DNA of 64,000 bases from Lasioglossum baleicum (GCF_051020765.1 NC_134944.1:7316001-7380000), one strand, 5' to 3'. Shown: positions 1 to 12,582, counted from the first letter of the stretch. Program-made: numbers and translations. Notes: generated from the sequence alone by a model not told the origin.

Positions 1-632
1 GAACGATTGTACAAAGTAAAGTTAATATGTACTGTACAGATGATGAAGTGATGAAGTAACGATATAAAATGATGCATTATATTTTTCTGACAAGTTTGAA
101 TGGACCGAGATTAAAGAAAAAACAAAAATAGCTAATAGTTCAAAGCAAATAATTAGTTCTTGATAGGTCGATTTGCATTCTACTTTATACAGAGTATTTG
201 CATATTATGAATATTATATGACTATTATTGATACATGATATATCAATTTTTAATATAAACGATTGATACGGAAGAATAGAAATATTTTCTAAAACGAATT
301 CATTAAATACGAGAATAACACTTGGTTCTGAAATTTCTTTACTTGCTCCTATGATTCCCTCTTCGCCTAAATGACTAATTTAATTACAATCTCGCGCGCG
401 AGCTGTACAAAACAGTTTAAAAACCGATCTGGAATTGAATACTTTCGCCCCTCGTCGACACATTATTTCTTATTAAAGTCAACTTTTTAATCGTATCGAA
501 ATAAACCGTACATTTATGATATTCATCATTATATACATACAAGTGTCGAATATTTTCAGGACTATAACAAACCGTTCGTGGGTCTTAGAAAAATTTTCGT
601 TACCGTGATTCGATTAGAAAGTCTTCTAATAT
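1..632. other. 3' flank of Paf1, no gene seen
   Basis: AT-rich DNA downstream of the Paf1 stop codon. It probably holds the Paf1 3' untranslated region on the minus strand. No open frame or repeat structure stands out. Confidence 0.5.
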
Positions 633-2774
633 TTATTCACTCTCGGAACCACTTTCACCGCTGCCACTGCCAGATCCGCTGCTGCTACCGCTTCCTGATC
701 TCGATCTAGACCTTGATCGTGATCTTGACTTTGATCTCGATTTTGTACTCGACGGAGATCCAGATCGAGATTTAGCCGGAGTCCTAGACCGAGATCTTGA
801 GACCGATTTTGACCGGGATCTCGATTTAGAAGAGTTCCTTGACTGTGGACTGCCAGATCTTGATCTTGATTTCGATTTCGATTTACTGCGAGACCTTGAA
901 TGAGATCGTGATTCAGAGCGTGAACGAGAAGCAGATCTCGATTTCGATGGTGATTGAGATCGAGACTTCGATCTGGACGCAGACTTCGAACGGGATCTAG
1001 ATTTCCTACTGGACGCTCGAGAAGAAGCTCTGGACGATGCTCTGGATTCCACTTCGTTTTCAGATCCTGTTCAAATTATACAATTTAGTCGTTCCTGAAA
1101 ACTGTGAGCAACTCGTTCAAATCTTAGTGTACACTACTGACCTTTCTCATCTGCTTTCTCAGCTTCCTGCTGAGGTTCTTCTTCCTCTTCCTCCTCTTCC
1201 TCTTCTTCCTCCTCATCTTCTTCTCCAGGTGGTTCCAATTGTTTCTCCCTGTACCTTTGCATTTTGAACTCGTTTGCGTTGAGTGGCCGGTGTCTCACAA
1301 TGAGTCTCGTATTATTTGGCTGCTGTCCTGCCTTCTGGCGACGTTTGCTAAGCCGCACACGCGTCTCCAGCTCGTTGTAATATACTCCGTCTTGTCTCAT
1401 AACAAGGAAATAATTCTCCTCGTATCCTTTGGAAGCTTTACTCTTAACGTTCCAATTATATTCCCTAGCCATTTTATATTCGTATTCTTCGTCGTCAGCG
1501 TAATCGATTCCAGCCACGAAGTCACGTCTACGTTTGTCCATCGTTTCATCGAGTGGCAAGAAGTATGCAACAAATTGTTCACCGCTTTCGTCCATCACAC
1601 CCCTGAAAAGATACTGATGTTGTAACGTCTTTGATTATGTATAAGTAACGTGTGTAATATACAGTTGCGCAGAATTACGTAGATATATATTACAGTGCAA
1701 TTCAATTAGCACAACCGTGACGTTATTGATAACTTGCCGGATCATAGCTTGGGACATTTCTTCAATTTGAGCAGGCACCGAACGTCCTGCTGGAGCAGGA
1801 TCCGAGTCGAATATGACTTGTGCACAAGGATATTTCCATAACTGAAAGTAGCGAAGGATTGTGTTAATAAACCACAATATTTAAAAACATCGTTGTCCAA
1901 ATAATATAGGAACACCTTAAAGTCAGGAAATACTGGCAGTATTTCAACGGGCACCACATTGGGTTTACTGTAGTGTTTCTCGATTTGTTTCTTGTTATCT
2001 TCGAAGGTCTTTTCAATAGCTTTTATCTGACTCTCACGATCCATGTATAACGTTTCTTCCTAAATGCGAAAATAAATGATTAGCTTTCCAACGTATGTAC
2101 AATTGTAATGTAAAATAAATAAACCTACTTTAAAGTTCTTCTTAATACTGTAGCCAACTTTAGCCTCGACTTTGTCCACGGTTTGCGGTTGAAACCTGGT
2201 TTGTTCTGTAGAAATATATTCCGTACGCCTGAGCCATGAAACGCTTCTGGCATGGTGTCTAGATCTCTTGGAATCCTGTGGAGTGAGAACATCTTCTTCC
2301 AAGAGTTTCTCGTCGGCAGGATCCAACTGAGCGTTAACATCTCCAGCGTAAGTGTCTTTGTTTATCAGATCAATCTCCACACCTAGATCATGCTCTGTCA
2401 ACACTTCGTATTTATAATTACGTTCTAGGGAGGTTGGATTGTACTGTATAAATCTGAAATATATCGTTTGATTGTATGCTGTTCAAAAAATTATGCAGAT
2501 AGAATGTATTCAAGACTTACCTAGTGGATTCGAAAGGATATGTAATAAATTTTGGATCGAACGGTATGTCGGGCAGCGTGTTACAATATTTCACTCGGCA
2601 GATTAACTCGGATCTAAAATTAATAATAATTAAATAGGAAGTGTCCGTATTTACACACTGTATCGTTCGTTTTAGGTTATAACATCGAATAACAATTTAC
2701 CTTTTCTCTGCCGGCCTAGCGGTCCGTTTATCTCTGTCAGTTGTACTGCCATTTGTTTGGATTGTAGGAGCCAT
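633..2774 (-). CDS. Paf1: RNA polymerase II-associated factor 1 (Paf1 complex subunit)
   Basis: Subunit of the nuclear PAF1 elongation complex, which travels with RNA polymerase II and supports histone modification. Seven exons, all in phase: 2774-2701, 2613-2521, 2453-2129, 2059-1916, 1841-1738, 1602-1142, 1066-633 (544 aa). The family core is plain: DPADEKLLEED, the SQAMIRGVMDESGEQF segment and the highly conserved AREYNWNVK-SKASKGYEENYF and YYNELETRVRLSKRR blocks (about residues 280-350). A glutamate run lies near residues 365-385. The last exon (about 401-544) is almost entirely Arg-Ser and Ser-Gly dipeptides, whereas the human protein ends in an acidic Ser/Asp tail. The ATG opens a short exon (MAPTIQTNG). 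The intron between exons 5 and 6 appears to use a GC donor, since only that donor keeps the conserved frame. Identity is secure; function is by homology. Confidence 0.95.
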
Positions 2775-3489
2775 ATCACGTTAACGAATAAAACGCAATA
2801 TTTTGAACATCACAGCAAATTATCTGTCGACACCGTAACTTGCCAGCGTAAATCACACTTTGTTCAACTTTGTTGCACTTTGTGTATGAAACTTTTGGCG
2901 CCATCTATTTAGTTGCCGTGACTATTTAAATACGTACACATACAAGAGTCTCGCGCTAATTCAATATATTAGGCCATTAGGCTAAAGGGCAAGTTCTGTC
3001 GTATTTTAAAGAAAACATTTGAAGCAATTTATAAAAATACAACTTATTGTTGCCATCTTTTAGATAATCTGTCAATTCCTGTTTCCCAATGACTCACTAT
3101 ATAGCAATAATTAACATATGTGTTCTTGATTTACAAGCAAACATACTCCAACCTAATTTGTTTAATAAGCGCTACAATTTATTTTTCTGAACAATTTTTT
3201 AGATTCGAAATTTATGTGTAATGGTTTTTTATGTGCCGAAGTCGGGTCGGGTCAGGAACCCGAAAATTTTTTATTTTCCCGACCCGATTTCGGCTATGGG
3301 TACCCGCGAATATCACGAATTTTCGGAAATTTTTCCTTTTACCCGGGTCATTCGTGATACCGAAAATTCGTGGTATTCGGGTATTCGAACATTATAAATT
3401 TTCGGGTACCCATCCACCCCTATTATTAACTAACTAAATGGTGGGTAAAGCGTATATATATATATATTCTACGTGATGTTTTCGCAGAA
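2775..3489. other. Divergent intergenic region between Paf1 and the DHHC gene
   Basis: Upstream region shared by Paf1 (minus) and the palmitoyltransferase gene (plus), so it should contain both promoters. It also contains the CGGGTACCCGAA-rich foldback near 3231-3420. No clear TATA box was recognised. Confidence 0.5.
3231..3420. repeat. Foldback repeat rich in ACCCGAAAATT words
   Basis: The stretch is built from repeated words such as CCCGAC, TACCCG and CGAAAATT. It folds back on itself: TATCACGAATTTTCGG near 3311-3328 is complementary to CCGAAAATTCGTGGTA near 3360-3376. The end CACCCCTA resembles (in reverse) TAGGGGTG ends of some hAT elements; a segment with a similar TAGGGGTG start and TTCGGG words lies near 41575. 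The assignment to a transposon class is inference. Confidence 0.4.
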
Positions 3490-6336
3490 ATGATCGCAGG
3501 TTTCGTGTGTTGCACGGTTTTAGTACGCAGGCGTTCATTCAACCACGGTATTGATTTGAATGCGCAATGCCAAATAGTTGGTCCCATTCGGAAATGCGGA
3601 CGTTGGTTCCCGTGTCTCGTCGCGTCGCCCAGTAACCAGGCTGTTCATCGAAAAACCGTGTTCGCCGTAGAGAAAAGGCTGTACAAAGCAAAAAGAATCG
3701 GTAGAAATGGTTGGACCGAACATCTCCTTGTGACTAACCGTTCCGGAAGGTGGTTCAACCTCTACGCAGGGCGCATCCTTCAGGACACCTTCCGAACACG
3801 AACGTGCAAATACGGAACTCGCGACGCTTTGCAAGGTAAACCGTAACAGGACAAATGTCTCTGAATAATACGATAATTACAAATCATAAGAGCATCGATT
3901 GGAAACCTTGTATATCAGTGAACACAAGTTACGGGAAGTTTGGCGAATAATGGCATTTCGAAATTACCGCCAAGTTTCGAATTTTTGGCGGGTTCGAAAA
4001 ATGAATGTGGATCAAATGAACGTGCATCTTTCTGTATATATGAATGTCAATTGTTGAAGCTATAAACTATAAATCGATTGTTTGGATGGATTTAGGTGTA
4101 TCCTGTGAGCCCTGTAACAGGGCCCGGTGCAGCGAGGTCCGTATGGGAGCTAAGTCCCGATCCCGACATGGTCGGGCATCTACCAAACACTCCAATTTCT
4201 AGCAGCGCTCATCAAAGCCATGGATCGTCGAAGGGCACCGACTTACAGCCAAGGAACGGCCCCGACGACAACATTTATGCCGACGAACACGCGTCGGGTC
4301 AGACACCATCCGACGAAACTAGGAGAATCTTTGAACTTCTCAGATCTGGGTGAGACACTCTTACTCTTCTGATATTGATCACATAAATAACGAAAATCGA
4401 TGATTTCAGCGAGATTGGAGCAGTCGACGAGTTAGTAGACAAAAATGGATTGTGTGTATTAAGCGCGAGAGATGAATGGGGCTACACTCCTGCCCATTGG
4501 GCTGCATTGGATGGAAACATGGAGGTCGGTTTTCGTATTCTGATTAAATCAAGAAAGAATCTTTAAGATCTCTGATTTCTGCGATAGGTGATGAGGTATT
4601 TGATAGAAAGAAATGGACCAGTCGATCTTTCCTGCCTCGGAACACAAGGACCTAGACCAATACACTGGGCTTGCAGAAAAGGTCATAGCGCCATAGTCCA
4701 ACTACTGTTAAAGGTATACACAATTGAACAAAATGAATGTCTATAGATTTATAATATGTAAGTTAATCGAGTTCGCATTGTTTTCGCTTTATAGGCAGGA
4801 GTTGCTGTAAACGCAGCAGACTTCAAAGGTTTAACACCCTTGATGACTGCTTGTATGTTTGGAAAATTTGCGACGGCCGCATTTCTATTAGGGTCCGGCG
4901 CGCTCGGACATTTAACGGATATAAACGGTGATACTGCTCTACATTGGGCAGCTTACAAGGGCCATGCGGAATTAATCAGATTACTTATATACAGTGGAGT
5001 AGATCTACAAAAGCCAGATTACTTTGGGTCCACTCCGTTGCATTTAGCGTGCCTCTCCGGCAATATTAGTTGCGTTAAGATATTATGTGAGAAAAGTAAA
5101 ATCGAATTAGAGCCTCGCGACAAAAACGGAAAGACACCGTTACAGCTAGCGAAGAGTCACAGGCATTCGGAAATCGTTCGAATACTTCAGGCTGAACAGA
5201 AACGACGGGCTAGATGGATTCCTCCTATCAACGAACTTTGGTACAAATCAGTCTTGTCGCTTGTCGTCGACTTATTAATTTTTATCGATCATTCCTTTTC
5301 TTTACAGGGTACTACTATTCGGCGGAGCTGGAAACAGTAAAGGTCCTATACTGCTCTTTATGATATCCGTTTTACTATGGGGATATCCGATGTATCTACT
5401 AAAGTGTATCCCACTAACGTGGAACCTTTTACGTGGCAGTCATTATTGCTTTATTTATTGGAACGTTGTTATGTGGATCTCCTGGATTGTAGCGAATAGA
5501 AGGGATCCCGGTTACGTACCACAAAACAGCGAGACTTACTATAGGGCCATTAAACAAGTACATCTTTGGAATTTGAGAATGATTCGTTGAGAAATAGTGT
5601 GTGTGTGCATACAGTTTTCAATGGAACGATATTCTTTTGCAGATTCCGTATTTTGATAAATGGAAAAAGAGAAACGTGTTGTTGTCTCGACTGTGTCACA
5701 GTTGCAGATGTTTCAGACCATTGAGAGCGAAGCATTGCAGAATCTGCAATAGATGCGTCACGTATTTTGACCATCATTGCCCCTTTATATATAATTGCGT
5801 TGGTTTAAGAAATCGGTAATTTTCAGAATGGCCCTTATCGAATCTGCGCGTAAATCAATTTTTCATTAAACGATGATTCATTGTTACAGGATGTGGTTTT
5901 TTCTGTTTGTTATGTGCGTAGCGATCAATTGTTCGTTTTCGATTTACTTCGCTTGTTACTGTATGGCGATGGAAGGAATTCAATTGCTATATGTATTAGG
6001 TGTGCTAGAAGCTTTGGTGTTCTGCGGACTCGGATGGATATTGACGTGCACTTCGGTAAATATAAAATATATATCTACGTTTTTATCGAATGCTATCGAA
6101 TAAGACAAATGATCTGTGTCTGATTTACACAGGTGTTGCACGCGTGTATGAATTTAACTACAAACGAAATGTTTAATTACAAACGGTATTCGTATTTGAG
6201 AGACAAGAAGGGCAGATATTTGAATCCATTTAGCAGGGGCCCAGTACTCAATTTTATCGAATTCTTCTTTTGCTCACCGAATCATCAAACAAACGACCCC
6301 CAAAGTTATCAAATACTTTCAGAAGATATCATGTGA
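3490..6336 (+). CDS. Patsas: Ankyrin-repeat DHHC palmitoyltransferase (Patsas/HIP14 family)
   Basis: Membrane protein S-acyltransferase that transfers palmitate to substrate cysteines, probably at the Golgi. Coding exons, all in phase: 4168-4349, 4410-4524, 4588-4713, 4795-5240, 5308-5557, 5643-5815, 5890-6055, 6133-6336 (553 aa from the first in-frame ATG at 4168). At least five ankyrin repeats cover about residues 60-285 (GYTPAHWAA, GPRPIHWAC, GDTALHWAA, STPLHLAC, GKTPLQLA). Two membrane segments follow, then DPGY, the cysteine-rich domain CHSCRCFRPLRAKHCRICNRC and the catalytic DHHC in YFDHHCPF, two more membrane segments, and the TTxE motif as TTNE. DHHC rather than DQHC excludes a ZDHHC13-like variant. 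The sequence around the DHHC looks closer to fly Patsas than to Hip14, a judgement from memory. The span includes an apparent 5' leader exon ending at 3835 (CAAG/gtaaac), whose own ATG at 3490 is out of frame. Confidence 0.85.
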
Positions 6337-7030
6337 GATATTGCAAATTGTGATCACAATTTTACAGCGCCTTTGCACGCTTAGAAAACGAGAAATATTC
6401 TTAATTATACAATTCATACTATTTTTTGGACTAATTACAATGTATGTACCTGCACACGATCTACATCGTTACTGCTTCTAATATTATCACACTTTTTATC
6501 TATAATATTATTCATGAATCATGTTTCAATAAATAATTTATTAACTTACGCTTTTTAATTTATTACACCTCTAATACGTATATAATATTCTTTATAAAAT
6601 ATCTATAAGACGATCGATCTATTAAACGTGACTTTAAATAATGTCCTACATATTACAATTCATTATTAATTACAGTGAAATAATTAGAAATATTGGTAAA
6701 GAAGCAGTGTTAGCTTTTATATAAAATTCATATATACAAATAATTTTAAAAGATTTTTCATAGAATATCTGTTTGTATGTAAAATTGTAAAATATATCTT
6801 TGGCAAAGTGCACTGCGTTCCCTTGTATAATTCAGCTACAATACTAACACGGTTTGATCTAATACGAAAATCGTGTGTATACGGTACAGTCACAATATCA
6901 GTAAAAAATGCTAACGTTCATTAGCTGTATAAAAATTGCGATTGTAATCCTAATTATGGCAGCTATTTAAGCCTGAACTCACATAGAGTCGCATCGAATT
7001 GTTAAAATACCATTTAAAAACGAGAAGTTC
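6337..7030. other. Convergent 3' flank of the DHHC gene and ELMO
   Basis: AT-rich DNA between two convergent genes, expected to hold both 3' untranslated regions. No other gene is seen. Confidence 0.5.
6528..6533 (+). terminator. Polyadenylation signal AATAAA for the DHHC gene
   Basis: Canonical AATAAA about 190 bases after the palmitoyltransferase stop codon on the same strand. Its position is right for the end of that messenger. Confidence 0.6.
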
Positions 7031-9815
7031 TCACTTCAATTCGTAACAAAAATCGTAATTCGGTGGTGGATCTGGAATAGCAGGTGGATCTTGAGGAATA
7101 TCGATTCCTTCTGCATCCAGAAGTCTCAATTTAATATCCATGGATAATAATGTTTCCAAATCGTTCTCTGCCTCTTTACTTGTCATTTTCTTGTCTGAAA
7201 CAAATTCTTGCTTTTTCAATTCCGCAAGAGACGGCAAACACAAATGATGCAAATGTTTATTAGTAATCAGTAGACTGCGGTTGTTTATGCAATTTCCAAT
7301 TCTTGTAGACAAATTTTAAGAAAGTAGAATGAAATAAAATCCTATTTTTAATGGGAACAGCCTATGTAAATCTAAAACAAGTAAAAATTGTACAAAATTC
7401 TATTGAATTCCAGCATATTTTGAAAATTTTTAAATGCCATAAATGCATAAAGATCCGCAGTCTAGTTATCACATACTCAGCAAAGCGTTAATGCCATCGG
7501 TCCAGTAATCAAAAACTTGTTCATCCGGAGCAACAAAATCCAAGCTGCTAACATCCACAGAGTCCAAGATCAAGGAAAAGGCTAGCTGGTGCGTGTTTTT
7601 CCGTCGTTGTACGTCTTTCATGTGAGGACAGTCTTTCCCAGTAAGCAAACTGCGGACTTCAACGACCGCCAATTTCGTGGGAAGCTCGTCGATCGTCGGC
7701 ACCGACTTCTCATCGCAGTCCCCATAATGAAATACTTTATGATTGGGCGACAATCGGACGTACCAAAATTTATCTTTGATTCTTTGTCCTCTAGTGCCGT
7801 ACTTCATAAATCTAGTGCCTTCTACCAAAAACCCTAAGCGCTGTTGTTGAATCAGCTCCAGAATCTCCGGCGTAATTTGTTCCCTGAGCTCGACTATCGG
7901 TCTTGCGTGACTCTCGCCCTCCTCCCTGTTAGTTCTTTCTTGTTGCCAAAGATTAGTGATCGTCGAGTAGGTCAACTGTTGCAGCTTGTTCTTGAATTTG
8001 TCCAATCCTGTCGGTTTGCTCTGAAGCGCTCGAGTGATCTGTTCTCTTACAACCGAAAATACTTTAACAAAGTCTTCGGTGGTGGCTCTCATCTCCTTCC
8101 AAGTTTTGTTCAAAAGAACTATACACACGCAGTAGAACTCTTCGAACGGATGATCGTGAGTGAAGAACATAGGATGATACGATTGACCCTGTTCGCTGGG
8201 TGCTTCTCCGATACGTAACACCTGGCAGAGCAGCTTAACGAGCTCCACGCTTGTCCTGCCGAATGGGCATTCGTGTTCATCTGCTCTACAAGAATTCTCG
8301 AGAACAACTTTCGTGTAGCCTTCGGTGTGATTACGCGCAAAATAAATCATGCAATCCAGAGCAAGCATTCCAGGAGGGGTTTCAGTAAAATCCAGAGCAG
8401 GATTGATATCGTACTTGAAGCCTAATTTCTTATAATCTTTGGCATATAAACCCTGCTTGCGAGCAGCTACGTCTCCGCCGAGAACTCCTTCGGTGTCGAA
8501 AGCGATTTTTCGAAGTTCCTTGATTTTATCGTGCGCATCTTGATCTTGGGGATCCATTTTCGTCATCATTCGTTGTTCCCATAGACTCAACATTAACGTT
8601 TGCAATACGTACAGCTGATGTGCCATTTCAGCACCGACCTGAATAATTCATTAACTCTGGTATTAATTAATTCTCTAGAAAATGATTCTACGAATGATAT
8701 AAAAAAGAATTGATACATCTGTAATTGATACCTGGGAGGTGGACTCGGCAATAATGTTCGTTAAAAAAATATTTCGAACGTGCTTCGACTGGAGGACCAG
8801 TGCAACTGATTTGCGTTTGGATAAATCAGCCTTTAAGAACAAAGCGTTTATTAAGGCTATTGCATTCTGTTGAATCTGTGGACTCACGCTTTGCAAATGA
8901 TTTACTAAGTTTTGGAATGTTACTTCCTTCTCAACTTGGGCATACTTCCCAGAAGAATTGAGTACTATGTTTTCAAGGATGCTAAGAGAAGCTTCAACGA
9001 TACTGATGTCTTGTGTTATAGCCTGGCTGTTTACGTAACTTGCCACTTTATTGATAAAAGGTGTCTCCAGAATATCCCATGAAACAATTCCATGATCCAT
9101 GAGTTCAACAAACGACTGAAGCGAATAGGCGAGCGTGCTACCTTTATATTTCTCTCCTTCTACCTATCGAAGGGATAGAAAATAGGGGAGTGTACAAAGC
9201 AACGCAATTCTAAAGAAGTAACTCACTACGTAGTTCGCTGCGATGTTAATTACCTGTGATATGATCAAAGCTAGTCCTTGTTTGTTAATAAATTCTAGAG
9301 CAAACGTCATGTCTGTACTAAGCGTGCTTAGCTTTTGCAAAGCAGTATTCTTCTCTTCCGAAGTTCCATTATTAAGCTTCGTCAAAATATCGCTGGCCGT
9401 TTTGGAAGGGGAGAACTCCAATTTCAAAATACTACCGTTCTTCACCTCGTTACGATTTTTCTCCGTGATATAATTTTGATTGTTACTTTCAGTAAATTGT
9501 AACGAGTACGTTTCAGGATCTGATAGACCCCATCCATTGCATAATTCCTAGTAAAAACATTCAATTAATCGGCGGTGCAACTTTGTGTTTGGAAAACAAT
9601 TGTTCCGTTATTTTTCGATCAACAACCACCAATAGAAACAAAAAGAAAACCTGGTAACAATTCGATTTCTACAATCTACGGGTTAAAAAGTTTGTTCTAC
9701 GTACCTGAATGATTCCGGTCAGTGGATGCTTTTGATTAAATTCAATAAGTTGTGGGACTTGATCCGTCATCTTCACAGCAATTTTCACAATGTTTGAATC
9801 CTTCTGGACCGGCAT
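7031..9815 (-). CDS. Elmo: Engulfment and cell motility protein (ELMO / Ced-12)
   Basis: Scaffold that, with DOCK180/Myoblast city, forms a bipartite exchange factor for Rac in phagocytosis, cell migration and myoblast fusion. Five exons in phase: 9815-9705, 9547-9254, 9163-8732, 8638-7477, 7194-7031 (720 aa; human ELMO1 is 727). The N-terminal ubiquitin-like and armadillo region carries the signature LMDHGIVSWD (about 160) and AIALINALFLKA. The ELMO domain follows (MLALDCMIYFARNH about 350), then a PH domain (about 535-655; FWYVRLSPNHKVFHYGD, HQLAFSLI). The C-terminal end is the proline-rich DOCK SH3 ligand IPQDPPAIPDPPPNYDF. A single MITE-A end lies in the last intron (7441-7472) against the splice donor. 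The ATG at 9815 gives the standard start MPVQKDSNIVKIAVKM. Identity is secure. Confidence 0.96.
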
Positions 9816-11382
9816 TTTTGTTGTCTGTGTATACATGAAAGACCCAGAAACGATTTTAATTACCGAAATCAGATCGGAGGATAAGTTGGGCGCCGGTCCA
9901 GTTTATTTAAAATAAACGTTACACATTTGACGTATCCCTTGTCATAACAACATGACGGCCATCAGCAGGACGCAGTGACGCAGACGCAGAATGTTCAATG
10001 GCCTCGCCCCTCCACAAATCGAATAAATTTATTCACATAATGACGCGCCTTGCGCAGGTCTGTAGTCGGGCGCGAATTTAAATGCATTCAATTTGGATTA
10101 TATAGAAGCATTCCACGAAAATTCCATGTTGTTCTCGGTACAGGTGCGAAATGTGTCAAAACTCTAAGAACGTCTAACGTGCAGCTAATGGTCATTGACG
10201 AAATTTTATTTTATAAACTCGACTCTTTTTATTTTACATAATGATCAATAATGATGTTCCGCATCAAATTAGTCGCGCATGCGCGAAGATCGTGGCTCTC
10301 TGGCGGCCATTACAAATTGGAAAGATATCGCTATAAACATAGACAAGGTATAAAGATAGATCTATCATCCAATGTATTTTTGCGACTCACTTTTATGGGG
10401 TCATGTAATCTCATTACCATTTTCATTTCGCCTATTTACATGCAAATGGGGCGATCGAGTACGCGAAACAACGATTCAGAACAGAAATAGACTTGTTTAT
10501 TTATTTGTTGCACAAAGATTCTGGCATAAATTCGTCTAAATCGTGTATATATGGTATAAAGATAGACATCTTATGGGACTTCGTGTCTCATGTTCTGAAA
10601 TACCGGTCAGAAATTTCTATTTTCTTGGAAACTAGCAGGAACGCGATTTAGACGAGTTTGTGTCACCAATCTTTGTGTCACAATTGTCTATATATATTTT
10701 ATTTCGGTTCTATTGATATAGTGTAAACAGACTATCGATAGGTCTCGATAGCGATGATCATCGATAATCATCGTTAGTACAATCGACTTGAATCGACTGT
10801 TCTCCACCACTACACATCGCAGATCACCTGCGATGCAAGCTCGCTTTAAATAGCATTTCATCATCTACAGGACGTAACTGAATTATATTCTATTTACTGT
10901 GTCACCTGCGGTGGTTCACCGAGTGTAAAAGTGTCAGTTTCATCAGTTTCGAAGATCCCACGGGAACACTGATTCGGGAATGTAAGGATTCTCATGGAAC
11001 GTACGAAGTAAGTTAAATTGACGCGTACGAAATACGACATCTCTCGATATTCGACGGTGTTTCTCGGTATCCTATAAACGTTCGAATCATACTACACCGT
11101 GTAAAAACATTGACCCTGACTTATACGTTGCGTTAGTGGGTGTGCTCAGTGCTGCAGTGTGCTGCACACTGCTGCACACCGTGTGCATAGTACGCGCTGC
11201 ATACAGATGTGTTGTGGTTGTGACGTGACGTATGTTATGCGAGCTGCTGCGTAAACATAATGATAAAAAGTAATCGAAAGACACCATCGGAAAAACAATA
11301 CGAAATGAATAATTCATTAAGTAATTATGTCCAACTATGTAAAGTAACCGTGGACTTAACATGCTGTTCAATATATGTTTAG
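9816..11382. other. Intergenic region between ELMO and the bZIP gene
   Basis: Divergent promoter region. A GTAAGT donor near 11008 and the acceptor abutting the bZIP ATG (ag at 11381-11382) suggest a non-coding leader exon ending about 11006. An inverted-repeat element lies at 10488-10690. The stretch 11150-11200 is rich in TGCTGCACAC words. No coding exon seen. Confidence 0.5.
10488..10690. mobile_element. Short inverted-repeat element (MITE-like)
   Basis: Left end TAGACTTG and the block CACAAAGATT...TTCGTCTAAATCG (to about 10541) are mirrored by CGATTTAGACGAG...AATCTTTGTG (about 10644-10678) and CAATTGTCTA. The inside has no coding capacity. The class is not determined. Confidence 0.5.
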
Positions 11383-11885
11383 ATGGCACCGAAAAATAAG
11401 GAAAACAAAAAGAAGCGGCAAGTTTCCGAGGAAGAGGACGACGAAGATTATCGAAGGAGGAGGGATCGAAATAATCAGGTAACGGAGTTGAATCTACATT
11501 CTATACACTTAGTATTATTTTATGTAAGTCTTTGGTGCTGTTATAGGCTGTAAAACGATCTAGAGTCAAAAGTAAATTACGGACTCAGCAGACTTTAGAG
11601 CGGGTGAACCAGTTGAAGACAGAGAACGAGTTGCTCGAAGAAAAAATTAAGATGCTCACCAAAGAACTTGGATTCTTGAAAGATCTGTTCCTTGCGCACG
11701 CTGGTATGTCTACATACCTCTACATATTTTATTTTTCATTATGTATAATGGATACAATACGTAAAGCATTTATTGTTTCAGGATCCAGTCAACATTCTAT
11801 AAACTTCCAAGATATAGACTTGAACGCTCTTCTGGCTGATGATTCAAAATCCGAAGAACAGGGGAAGGATGGATCTGAACTATAG
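11383..11885 (+). CDS. Small bZIP transcription factor, C/EBP gamma type (Irbp18-like)
   Basis: Nuclear DNA-binding protein, expected to dimerise with another bZIP (in flies Irbp18 pairs with Xrp1 or ATF4-type partners). Three exons in phase: 11383-11478, 11547-11703, 11782-11885 (118 aa). The basic region is DYRRRRDRNNQAVKRSRVKSK, with the C/EBP-type N..AV..SR pattern. The leucine zipper follows (LERVNQLKTENELLEEKIKMLTKELGFLKDLF). A short acidic tail has no activation domain, which is typical of C/EBP gamma. The start ATG directly follows a splice acceptor, so the leader is spliced. It is transcribed in the same direction as kappaB-Ras 0.9 kb downstream, but they are separate genes. Confidence 0.88.
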
Positions 11886-12394
11886 GCTACAGTAAGTTCC
11901 ACGTAGAGAAGCAACGTGGTACAGATTAAATTTGACAAGAAGATGTGCTTTGGTTCGTCTATAATTCCATCAGTGAAGTAGATATCTTGGAAAGATATCT
12001 ATTTCGAATTGATTCATAAGAACTTTGCAGTGTACGGAGATCTTACGCGCACCTGGTTGTGCTAAAAGATGTACCAACATTTAAATTTGAGGTACTGAGC
12101 GTGAAAGTGTACAAAATTGAAAATGCGAATGGTTATTAAGATATAATTGCGAAGAGACCAAATGGCAGTAGAGTATAAAACAAATGTAAATTTTGTACAT
12201 ACACTGCTTGGAAAGGGGAGCAGAATGGTGGACAAGAGGGAGAGCGACACATTCAGAACACGAAACACTATGACCGGACAGTGAAGACATTTTAATCAAC
12301 AGTAAATACAATTTGAGTAAATGCTGCCACCACTTGCTAGAATTGTTTACAACAGCTTTGCTCGAATCATTCCAATTTAGCTTTTCACTTGTTA

Positions 12395-12433
12395 GGCTGC
12401 GGTCACAGTGGCTCCGATACTGTGATCGCAGCC
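12395..12433 (+). other. Stem-loop in the putative bZIP 3' UTR
   Basis: GGCTGCGGTCACAGT pairs with ACTGTGATCGCAGCC (one G-T or mismatch position) around a loop of about nine bases. It lies 0.5 kb after the stop and 150 bases before the polyadenylation signal. Confidence 0.6.
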
Positions 12434-12582
12434 ATTTTTACATTATAATATGACTCTGTACAGATACATTAGGGCAGGAAGTAGGGAACACGTACGAACA
12501 TTCTACAGTAACGTAGAAATAGCAGAAAATATCTGTTACCAGATCCGATATTTTTTAAGCTATCGACAGAATTTGTAAATCA

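Noticed and set aside
7589..8218. Plus-strand frames inside ELMO
   Set aside because: Antisense shadows of the large ELMO exon.
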